A stretch of 64,000 nucleotides of DNA from Alishewanella aestuarii B11. GTDB taxonomy: Bacteria > Pseudomonadota > Gammaproteobacteria > Enterobacterales > Alteromonadaceae. This document shows positions 14,704 to 22,105 of the stretch, in pieces. How positions within the stretch are numbered: position 1 is the first letter of the stretch; each line of letters starts with the position of its first letter. The notes beneath the pieces were generated by a model that saw only the letters and a list, made by a program, of their open reading frames with translations, was not told where the DNA came from and did not search any database. The stretch is from contig NZ_ALAB01000027.1 of assembly GCF_000280055.1 (NCBI RefSeq), positions 310,001 to 374,000 on the forward strand, read 5' to 3'. A program made the position numbers and the translations under genes.

Positions 14704-15993
14704 ATGTTATTCGTCAGTACGAATCTATCATCGCTTACCGCACAGAGAATGCTAAGCAATTTGAATACGCCTTTAAATCAGACGTTTCAGAGATTAGCTT
14801 CGGGCTATCGTATTAATTCTGCTGCTGATGATGCTGCTGGCCTGCAAATCTCTAACAGACTAACCAGTCAGATTAACGGTATTAATCAGGGGATCAGAAA
14901 TGCTAATGACGGTATATCATTATCTCAGGTTGCTGAAGGCGCGTTAGATGAGATGACAACGGCTATTCAACGTATGCGGACTCTGGTTATTCAGTCTCGC
15001 AGCGGAATCAACAGTCAGGAAGATCGAACAGCTATTCAAAATGAAGTTAAACAGATCAATAAAGAGATAACTAGAATTGCCGAAACTACCAGCTTCGCTG
15101 GGATCCCGCTTCTTGACGGCCGACTAAATAGAGACTTCCTAGTTGGTGCCAATGCCGGTGAGAATATAAATGTTAATCTTGAGCGTGATGAGGGTTGGAC
15201 CGCTGAAGGGCTCAGATTATCTGAAATAGTTGTTGATGGCACAGCAGGTATTAATTCAGCACGAGTAACGGGAGTTAGGAATCCGGGGAACATAGCATAC
15301 TCATTTCCAAACCCACCGATAAGTGGAGTAATTCAAGGGCTAGAAGTCAGTGTTAATGGCTTACCATTCCGGCCCGTTCAAGATGAGTTTACAGGTAATC
15401 CTTTTGCGCCATCTCCACTAGTGCCAGGACAACTTACATTTGGCAACGATACAAATACTAATATGCTAGTTTTTGGTTTAGCACTTCAATATGCAGCTTC
15501 ACCGGAAATCAATTTCACAGCATCAATCGACTTCGCAACAGGCTCATTTCAAGTACCACCTGGTATTGAACTCCAGTTTCGTTTGACGGGTTCGGCAGCT
15601 GATGAACCTTCTGCTCTTGCAACTCAAGCTTTCGTATCACAACTTACTGGCCTATCTCCTGATCAAGTGGGAATTCAGCCTTTTCAGATAGCCCCGCCTG
15701 AAGATGAAGAATTAATAACTAGACTTAACCTTGAGATCATTGACGAAGCGCTCAACACAATTGATAGCGCTAGAGCTAAACTTGGTGCCACGCAAAATCG
15801 CTTTCAGGCGACAATTAGAAACCTGAGTAATATAGAGGAAAATGTTAGTGCAGCTCGAAGCCGGATCAGAGATACCGACTATGCTAAAGAAACAGCTGAG
15901 CTAACACGACTTCAGATCTTGCAGCAGGCCAGTACCACAGTGCTGTCGCAAGCAAACCAGAGACCACAAGCTGCACTGACACTGCTACAATAA
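14704..15993 (+). CDS. Lone flagellin gene in the mobile element
   Basis: A 429-residue complete flagellin. The N-terminal D0/D1 region (about 1-140) has NLSSLTAQRML, RLASGYRINSAADDAAGLQISNRLTSQI and NDGISLSQVAEGALDE. The C-terminal D1/D0 region (about 345-429) has LGATQNRFQATIRNL, RIRDTDYAKETAELTRLQILQQASTTVLSQANQRPQAALTLLQ. The middle (about 160-340) is an unrelated variable surface domain. It would assemble into the flagellar filament after export, but no other flagellar gene is nearby. There is no ribosome site in the normal place; the Xre operator abuts the ATG. It may switch the filament type of the host when the element is active. Confidence 0.9.
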   Translation: MLFVSTNLSSLTAQRMLSNLNTPLNQTFQRLASGYRINSAADDAAGLQISNRLTSQINGINQGIRNANDGISLSQVAEGALDEMTTAIQRMRTLVIQSRSGINSQEDRTAIQNEVKQINKEITRIAETTSFAGIPLLDGRLNRDFLVGANAGENINVNLERDEGWTAEGLRLSEIVVDGTAGINSARVTGVRNPGNIAYSFPNPPISGVIQGLEVSVNGLPFRPVQDEFTGNPFAPSPLVPGQLTFGNDTNTNMLVFGLALQYAASPEINFTASIDFATGSFQVPPGIELQFRLTGSAADEPSALATQAFVSQLTGLSPDQVGIQPFQIAPPEDEELITRLNLEIIDEALNTIDSARAKLGATQNRFQATIRNLSNIEENVSAARSRIRDTDYAKETAELTRLQILQQASTTVLSQANQRPQAALTLLQ

Positions 15994-16002
15994 ATAGTAT
16001 GC

Positions 16003-16160
16003 GTTACCTAAGAATGCACAGTCAAAACATCTGAAACCCAGGCTAACACAATGCAGATTTAGGCATTTATCATTAGAAATCACTGTCAAAACAGTCAAAA
16101 CCCATGCGAACATAATACAAATTTAAGCCGTTTTACTGAAAATCACTGTCAAAACTGCTA
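16003..16160. repeat. Imperfect tandem repeats of about 62 bp
   Basis: Blocks carrying AATCACTGTCAAAAC recur at 16078 and 16141 (63 bases apart), with a diverged copy (CACAGTCAAAAC) near 16017. Between them lie related CAGTCAAAACCCA and ACAAATTTAAGCC/GCAGATTTAGGCA segments. These repeats follow the flagellin gene. They could bind a replication or partition protein. Confidence 0.55.
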
Positions 16161-16417
16161 TTACCTGTACCTAACAGCATTAAAAACAGCTATATAACTA
16201 TATGTAATAATACAATGCTTTCTTATATCGTTGTATATAGTAGTAGTTATGAGGGTATTAGCAGTGAAATATTAGTAATACACCACCACAATCAGATCCA
16301 ATAGATCCCTGCACGAAGTGCAGTATGTATGGCGAAGCCATACTTTCTTGTAGCAATAGAATCACAATCACAATCACAAGTGGTAGAAGACTACTCTACG
16401 ATCAGCATAGACCTATA
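16161..16417. other. AT-rich non-coding DNA before the octamer array
   Basis: No gene seen. Contains the short hairpin GTAGA-AGACTAC-TCTAC (16383-16399) and CATAGACCTATAC (16406-16418), which resembles half of the CTATA palindromes before the Xre and flagellin genes. Confidence 0.4.
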
Positions 16418-16545
16418 CTTAGTAGCTTAGTAGCTTAGTAGCTTAGTAGCTTAGTAGCTTAGTAGCTTAGTAGCTTAGTAGCTTAGTAGCTTAGTAGCTT
16501 AGTAGCTTAGTAGCTTAGTAGCTTAGTAGCTTAGTAGCTTAGTAG
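16418..16545. repeat. Perfect 16-copy array of the octamer CTTAGTAG
   Basis: Sixteen uninterrupted, identical copies of CTTAGTAG, 128 bases in all. It lies in non-coding DNA between the flagellin gene and the leftward gene at 16717. Perfect identity means recent expansion or active maintenance; copy number should be unstable through slippage. It is not a CRISPR array, because there are no spacers. It could act as an iteron-like site, a promoter-spacing switch or a protein-binding array. Confidence 0.95.
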
Positions 16546-16716
16546 CTAAAGATAATCAACCACTTACCTCACTGCTACCCTAATACTATTAAAATACGAT
16601 CAATATTAACCACCTTAACCATAAATGGTTTCAGAGGTTTCGGCAGTGTAAAAATTGATCACTACTACTATTGCTAAACCACTACCAGACAGTAACAGCT
16701 ACCAGTCTGAAATGTT
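16546..16716. other. AT-rich intergenic DNA after the octamer array
   Basis: About 170 bases without a gene or clear signal; it lies downstream of the leftward gene at 16717. Confidence 0.4.
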
Positions 16717-17547
16717 CTAAGACTTAACAATGTCTGCCGCCTCTTCAGCTTTTTTAGCTGATTTTGGTTTCTGTGGTATTGAGGGTTCTGACGGTACTTG
16801 CAGTAACAACTTAGACCAAACAGGTGTATGAACCATCCATCGACCTATCCTAATATGCTTAAGTCTTGGTTTTCTCTTAACCACTTTAGTATCAATTTTG
16901 GGTATTACACTAGTTTTCGGGTGGCGATTTGAATCTAAATTCTCCTCCACAATATCAGTTACTGTAATGTATCCAAAGTCATGTAAGCTATCTAAAGCAT
17001 TGGAAAGCTGTTTGTGGTAGTCCTCGACAAACAGCAATTCTAGATCCTCATACAAATCATAGAGCCCATTGAAATAGTAATGGTATTCCTCTGTTTTATG
17101 GTAGTTGAGTACACAAATATAATTATCGAAACGTCTGCTGAAAACACTGAAATCAGGCGTATCACGGACAATGAATATATAACCAGGAAAGTAAAATTCG
17201 CCTTTGTGAGTAAAAATGCTGTACAGCTTAAGTGCTAACTTCGTTTCCAGATGGCTTAAAAACCTATTGTTGATGACATTTTCTAGATAGTAGTTACGCT
17301 CACTACTTCCCCATTTATTAAGGTCTATACCTCCATTATTCGTCCTTAAACCATCAGATGTCTTATCGGCTTTTTTTTCATCTTCAGGCTTTCTGGGTAT
17401 AAAGTCTGGGTAAAGATGTTTAACCAGCTTCGGCCTGTGTGCGCTCTCAGGCACGAGCATGATTGGATTTTCTTTAGTACCGATCTTATTGGAGCAATGA
17501 GGTCTACGAGCTGAATACGGCTTATCCGACATTAAAACATTTCCCAT
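16717..17547 (-). CDS. Unknown 276-residue protein
   Basis: Not recognised. The protein has a basic N-terminal third with many prolines (up to about residue 70), an aromatic-rich middle (YSIFTHKGEFYFPGYIFIV, EEYHYYFNGLYDLYEDLELLF) and a basic C-terminal tail ending in a Lys/Ala-rich helix. No membrane segment is evident. The start may be ATG 17547 or the second ATG 17532 (MSDKPYS), which has GGGAA upstream. It lies between the octamer array and the replication genes and is transcribed away from them. A role in replication or its control is possible but unproven. Confidence 0.6.
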   Translation of the reverse strand: MGNVLMSDKPYSARRPHCSNKIGTKENPIMLVPESAHRPKLVKHLYPDFIPRKPEDEKKADKTSDGLRTNNGGIDLNKWGSSERNYYLENVINNRFLSHLETKLALKLYSIFTHKGEFYFPGYIFIVRDTPDFSVFSRRFDNYICVLNYHKTEEYHYYFNGLYDLYEDLELLFVEDYHKQLSNALDSLHDFGYITVTDIVEENLDSNRHPKTSVIPKIDTKVVKRKPRLKHIRIGRWMVHTPVWSKLLLQVPSEPSIPQKPKSAKKAEEAADIVKS

Positions 17548-18006
17548 TATAGGTGCAGAAAGAATCTAATAAACTAGACCAGATATTTACACCATATTAT
17601 GCATTTTCGCAAAAAACCAAATGTGTGTATCTCCTAAAAAATCTAAGATAAGTCTCTGAATAAACTGATTAAATATCATCACAAACAATTTTCGTTAGAA
17701 TTTGTTGGTTTAAGTGTATTTTTACCCAAAAAAGGTAAGCCATAAAACCCTTATCTGACAAGCTCTACAGCCGTGTTTAGTCAACTAAAGGTGTGAAACA
17801 TATTTCAAAATAATTTTCACCATCTCCGCAGCCCAGTATTAATGCGGCTTCTAAGGCATTGCAAGTTATCGCAACTTTATTTTTTGGTGTCTAACTGCTT
17901 GTTTTGAAATCCAGCAAACTTCTCATGTGGCCGCAATACAGCAACTCAAATTCTGATGGATTTGAGTCGTGCAGCTGACATTAACTTTAATCATGAGGGT
18001 ATAAAA
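17548..18006. other. 460-base AT-rich intergenic region upstream of the replication genes
   Basis: No convincing gene. It separates divergent genes, so it must hold promoters for both. It contains AT-rich stretches and short A/T runs and could include a replication origin for the Rep protein encoded at 19739. No clear iterons were seen. Confidence 0.4.
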
Positions 18007-19737
18007 ATGGCTAAAAGCAAAAACTTCCGCAGAACAATCAATGTGCCATCACATGGCAAATCTAAATTTGTTCAAAAAGGTAGTACAACAGCAAATGTAT
18101 CGACTAAGGCGAAAACTCAGTCTCTGAAACAAACGCCAGCAAACACAGTGAAAGAAGCTAAAGAGACGCCAAGTAAGGGATTCTCAGCTCTAAAACCTGA
18201 TCTTCGAAATGACGCTGATCTTAACTCGAAAGACATATGCAAACATCAAGTTAAGAAGCTGAAGGATGCGAGTAAGGTTACGAGTCCTAGATTTCAGGAG
18301 TCTATGCTGCCAGACCTTTTGCTTAAAGTGGCAACAGCAATAGCTATCCGCTCAAATTCCAGTATGGCTTATGCGGCTATCTGCATCTATGTGATTATTA
18401 GTAACCTGCTCTCCAGAATTGTTTATGTACAACCGTTCAAAAACAATTCTGAATTCAGTATTTCACCCAATATGTCTGGACTCATAGTTGATAACCCTAG
18501 CACTGGTAAATCCGGAACACTTTATACAGCACTATCTGCTGTAACAGCAGCGATTCGTAAACATTCAACTCGCAAGCCTTCAGATTTAGATTTATTACAA
18601 ATCGCTGAGTTACGAAAAATAGCGAAGAAAAAGGCCAATGAAATTGTAAAACTCATATTGGAGTTAAGAAAAGAAGAAGATGTAGATATAGAAAATAATG
18701 AAGATGTGATAGCACTGAAAAATGAGATAGCCAGAATTCAAAAGAGCATTGAAGAGCTAGAGCAAGACGAGGGTATACCTGATATTTTGCTTAATAGTCT
18801 TACTAAATCAGCCTTGCAAAAAGCTGTTAGCAAAACTGACTACCCGATTATCATAAACAAAGATGAGGTTGGTTCAATTCTAAAGCTATCTCAAGAAGCA
18901 GGTGGCCTTTTTAAAGAACTGCTAATTGACCTTATGGATGGTAATAGTCAATCAAATCATATTGATGGGAATCAGACATATGAAACTAAGAGTAAGAAAG
19001 CAAGTTTGCTGGGCTGTACGCAGCCAGACACCCTAGAAAAAATTGTAAACTTTGTGAACGATGGACTGATTCAGCGCTTTTCTCTGATTGCCTTCTGTGA
19101 AAGAAATAAAGTATCCCAAGATGCAATGAATGATGCAGAAGTTGACGGTTATATGAAGTTATGGGGAAAAATAATAGATAACCTGCTCACATTTACTTTT
19201 AAAGATTGGGTGGCAGTTTTACCCACTAAAGACGCTCAAGCTCTTTTGAAGCAGCTACAAACTGAGTATGAATACAAAATGTCGCAAGAGTCCGATAACC
19301 AAGTGATTGAGGCTCTTTATGGTAAACGGTTCCCTTTTATTGCATCCGTGTCACTCGTTAACGCCTTTTTCCGTACTAAGAAGTTAAATTTCTCCGAGTT
19401 AACTATTGAACTTGAAGATGTTGAGTGCGCGGCAGAATATGTTGAGTTTAACGAGGTTCATTTTAAAAACGCGTTTGGCCTTAATGAAACGAAGCGTGAA
19501 GCAAAAGCGTTAGAGCTTTTGGAACGTTTGATCTCATCTAACTTGGCATCAAAATCATTTACCGTCAGCCAAGTCATCAAAAAGGAATGGCGTGGCTTTA
19601 AGGGGGCTGCTTTGGTGGAGTCACTGTTAGAGATTCTTAACCAGTACGAACTGTTCAAAAAACGTTCATCAGACTCGACACTGGGTGGCCGTCCAACTGT
19701 GTACTGGAAAATTAACCAGGATTTGTTGGAGGTTTAA
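18007..19737 (+). CDS. DUF3987-like P-loop ATPase, probable helicase of the element
   Basis: A 576-residue protein. The first 90 or so residues are basic and disordered. A P-loop follows at about residue 161 (VDNPSTGKSGTL), with a Walker-B-like IINKDEVGSIL near 282. Residues 200-260 form a charged coiled-coil insertion. The C-terminal part (about 500-576) looks like a winged helix. This layout is like DUF3987 primase-associated helicases of phages and islands. ATG 18007 is chosen (GAGGG upstream) over the in-frame ATG at 17956. The Rep gene follows after one base, so the two form a replication operon. Confidence 0.65.
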   Translation: MAKSKNFRRTINVPSHGKSKFVQKGSTTANVSTKAKTQSLKQTPANTVKEAKETPSKGFSALKPDLRNDADLNSKDICKHQVKKLKDASKVTSPRFQESMLPDLLLKVATAIAIRSNSSMAYAAICIYVIISNLLSRIVYVQPFKNNSEFSISPNMSGLIVDNPSTGKSGTLYTALSAVTAAIRKHSTRKPSDLDLLQIAELRKIAKKKANEIVKLILELRKEEDVDIENNEDVIALKNEIARIQKSIEELEQDEGIPDILLNSLTKSALQKAVSKTDYPIIINKDEVGSILKLSQEAGGLFKELLIDLMDGNSQSNHIDGNQTYETKSKKASLLGCTQPDTLEKIVNFVNDGLIQRFSLIAFCERNKVSQDAMNDAEVDGYMKLWGKIIDNLLTFTFKDWVAVLPTKDAQALLKQLQTEYEYKMSQESDNQVIEALYGKRFPFIASVSLVNAFFRTKKLNFSELTIELEDVECAAEYVEFNEVHFKNAFGLNETKREAKALELLERLISSNLASKSFTVSQVIKKEWRGFKGAALVESLLEILNQYELFKKRSSDSTLGGRPTVYWKINQDLLEV

Positions 19738-19738
19738 C

Positions 19739-21058
19739 ATGACTAAGCAGTTCAAAGCAAAATCCATTAATGTTGATAGCTTTGAGCAACTGCAAGCTTC
19801 ATTAGGTGCCTTTCGGCACCTAATGAACAAGTGTGTTGCCCCAGAAGATTATCAGACAATCATTAACCGTCGTACTATTGCAGAGTTTGAATTAAATGCA
19901 CTGGCTAAATCATACAGCGCAAAGCCTCAAGTGCCAGAAACGTCATTAGAATTCTTGGTTGCATATGACATGCTTTTACGTAGCCAATTATCAGATCCAG
20001 AAAAGTGGGGGCTTTTACCCACGATTGACTCCATTAATTTTACCGCATCAGCAACAAAATCAGAGGTAGCAGCGATTACACAGTTTTTTGAGCATGGTGA
20101 GTTTAGTGACTATAACTTGGTAGCAGTAAAAGACCTAGGCAACCATAATCAGTACTCAGAAGAGAAAAAAATTAGGAATTATTATCGGAGTACATACCAA
20201 ATTCGTCTTCTTCAGCCAAATGAAACCAAGAGCGAGCCGCTATATTTTTCATTTGGTACTTGGAAGCGAAAAGGTAAAAAGCAGAAAGCACTACGATTTT
20301 CGTTTAACCCTGCTCGTTTCTCAAATGAGGAAATTCAGGACATTTTCAAAGCGCTTGATCAGACTGGGATATTTAAAAACCTGCTAAAGACACTTACAGC
20401 AGCTACAGTAACTCGCATTGATCTGGCTTTAGACTTTGTTGGTATTCCTGCGGCTATGATCCCTTTAGCAACGAGTAATGTTCAAAGGTACAACGCCATC
20501 CCCAAGAAACCTGAAGATGGCCTAGGTCAGACGTTCTATGTTGGCAGTAAAAGTAAGTCCCGTACTGTGATTTATAACAAAATTGCTAAACAACTAGGGA
20601 AACGCCAGAATCATGTTGTAACGCTTTCAGGCCCTGACTTAAACCCATTTGAGTTAGTGCGCTTAGAGGTTGTTTCAATACCACAGGGTAATAATGGTAA
20701 AAAAATTAAACTGCCGGAGCTGGAAACTTTGTCATCTATGTTTCGTGCTAAAGCAGTATATTCACCTCTGATTTACCTAGAGTACTCACAACTGACGAAA
20801 CAGTTTCTGGAGCTAGGAGCTATCAAAACCTTACGCAACTATTCGAAAAAGTTGGATAAGAGCGGCAATCTGTTGACCGCAAAAATGTTAAAACAATTGA
20901 CCGTTAAAAATAAATCGATGCGTCAGAAGCAGCTGAAGGCTATGTTTAAGTTGATTGAGAAGTACAAGATGCACATTAACCTGACTTGGTTTAATGCCAA
21001 ACAAAAGGATGCCATTAAAAAACTGATTTTCAACATAACTGCATTCAGTCGTGGTTGA
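19739..21058 (+). CDS. Replication initiation (Rep, Rep_trans-like) protein
   Basis: A 439-residue protein. The Rep_trans hallmarks are TRIDLALDFVG (about 224-234), TFYVGSKSKSRTVIYNK (about 264-281) and VRLEVVS (about 306-312). Proteins of this family nick the origin for rolling-circle replication of plasmids and filamentous phages. A GGAGG ribosome site overlaps the end of the ATPase gene upstream. Together the two genes suggest that the excised element can replicate. The family match is inferred from these short motifs. The catalytic Tyr was not placed. Confidence 0.6.
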   Translation: MTKQFKAKSINVDSFEQLQASLGAFRHLMNKCVAPEDYQTIINRRTIAEFELNALAKSYSAKPQVPETSLEFLVAYDMLLRSQLSDPEKWGLLPTIDSINFTASATKSEVAAITQFFEHGEFSDYNLVAVKDLGNHNQYSEEKKIRNYYRSTYQIRLLQPNETKSEPLYFSFGTWKRKGKKQKALRFSFNPARFSNEEIQDIFKALDQTGIFKNLLKTLTAATVTRIDLALDFVGIPAAMIPLATSNVQRYNAIPKKPEDGLGQTFYVGSKSKSRTVIYNKIAKQLGKRQNHVVTLSGPDLNPFELVRLEVVSIPQGNNGKKIKLPELETLSSMFRAKAVYSPLIYLEYSQLTKQFLELGAIKTLRNYSKKLDKSGNLLTAKMLKQLTVKNKSMRQKQLKAMFKLIEKYKMHINLTWFNAKQKDAIKKLIFNITAFSRG

Positions 21059-21104
21059 AAAATTGCCAAGGTTTGATTACTGCTAGATTATGCGTGTCAA
21101 AAAT

Positions 21105-21147
21105 AGAGGCTGAATTTTAAGTGGTTTTATGCTATAATTCAGCCTCT
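21105..21147 (+). promoter_or_regulatory. Promoter inside a 12-bp inverted repeat, upstream of the module recombinase
   Basis: AGAGGCTGAATT (21105-21116) and AATTCAGCCTCT (21136-21147) are perfect inverted repeats. TATAAT (21133-21138) overlaps the right arm. The recombinase gene begins at 21212. A dimeric regulator bound here would cover the promoter; the module's own Xre protein or the recombinase are candidates. As RNA it would fold as a 12-bp stem with a 19-base loop. Confidence 0.6.
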
Positions 21148-21211
21148 TACATCACATTTCTCTCCCGTTTTACAACCCAAAAAATCACTACTTAACTATC
21201 GGAGGTACTCT

Positions 21212-22105
21212 ATGAGTACAGCTTCGCCGTACGCGCTTTACCTAAGCAAACTGTCGGCAACAAGCAGGGTATCTATTGCCTCACAACTGCGTAGTATTGC
21301 TCGCATCATGGGCTGGCCGCTTGACGATGTGACCCGTTTTAATCGCGTCAACTATCAAGAAATGCTGCAAATCCGCACGCTGTTACAGCATGAGGGCTGG
21401 GCACCTCGCTCGATCAACCGTGCGCAAGTGGCGCTTAAAAGCATCGTTAAAATCGCGGTCATGATGAAACAGGCTAATGCTGAACAACTTGAGCAGCTAA
21501 GTACCATCAGTCAGCTTAAATACCCTGAGTTTCAAGGCACAGCGCTCACTAAACAGCAGGTTAAATCGTTATTCGAGATGCTAACTCGTTCAACATCAGC
21601 AACAGGTATTCGCAATGTTGCCTTATTCGCAGTGCTGCTTGGTACTGGCCTTAGACGCTCTGAGCTGGTGGCGCTTGATATAAAAGACCTCGACCTTAGC
21701 AAGCAAACGCTGCTCGTGCGTCATGGTAAAGGCAATAAATCACGCACTGTGTTCTTGCCTGAATGGTGTCAGCAACATCTACAAAACTGGCTGGCGCTTC
21801 GTTCAAAACAAGCAGGTTTCTTGTTCTGTCCGGTGCAAGTAGGCGGCAAAGTCAGTCCTGATAGCACTATCAGTGTATCACTCGTGTTCAGACTGATTAA
21901 GAGCAAGTTAAAGCGAATAGGCGTTGAAAATGCGTCACCGCATGACCTGCGACGCACCTTTATTACGCGCTTGCTAGAGCAAAATGTTGACCTTAATACC
22001 GTGCGTCAGATGGCAGGCCATGCGGCTATTACCACAACCACTATCTACGATAAACGCGATGTGCAGTTTATGCAACAAGCCGCTGCGGCACTGCGTTATG
22101 AGTAA
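21212..22105 (+). CDS. XerD-like tyrosine recombinase of the module (copy 2)
   Basis: A 297-residue recombinase of XerC/D or integron-integrase size. The core-binding domain spans about residues 1-95. The catalytic domain has Arg148 (GTGLRRSEL), Lys173 (VRHGKGNK), His244 and Arg247 (SPHDLRRTF), His270 (MAGHAAITTT) and the nucleophile Tyr279 (TIYDKR). All six catalytic positions are intact. GGAGGT precedes ATG 21212. It overlaps the ATPase gene by 8 bases. It is not the integrase next to the tRNA, so it may move the module or its cargo rather than the whole element. Confidence 0.92.
   Translation: MSTASPYALYLSKLSATSRVSIASQLRSIARIMGWPLDDVTRFNRVNYQEMLQIRTLLQHEGWAPRSINRAQVALKSIVKIAVMMKQANAEQLEQLSTISQLKYPEFQGTALTKQQVKSLFEMLTRSTSATGIRNVALFAVLLGTGLRRSELVALDIKDLDLSKQTLLVRHGKGNKSRTVFLPEWCQQHLQNWLALRSKQAGFLFCPVQVGGKVSPDSTISVSLVFRLIKSKLKRIGVENASPHDLRRTFITRLLEQNVDLNTVRQMAGHAAITTTTIYDKRDVQFMQQAAAALRYE

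Noticed and set aside
16418-16545. CRISPR array
   Set aside because: The octamers are contiguous with no spacers, and no cas gene is seen.
21984-22097. Longer AAA+ ATPase starting at 21984
   Set aside because: The extra 38 codons lie within the recombinase coding region. ATG 22098 overlaps the stop in the usual coupled manner.
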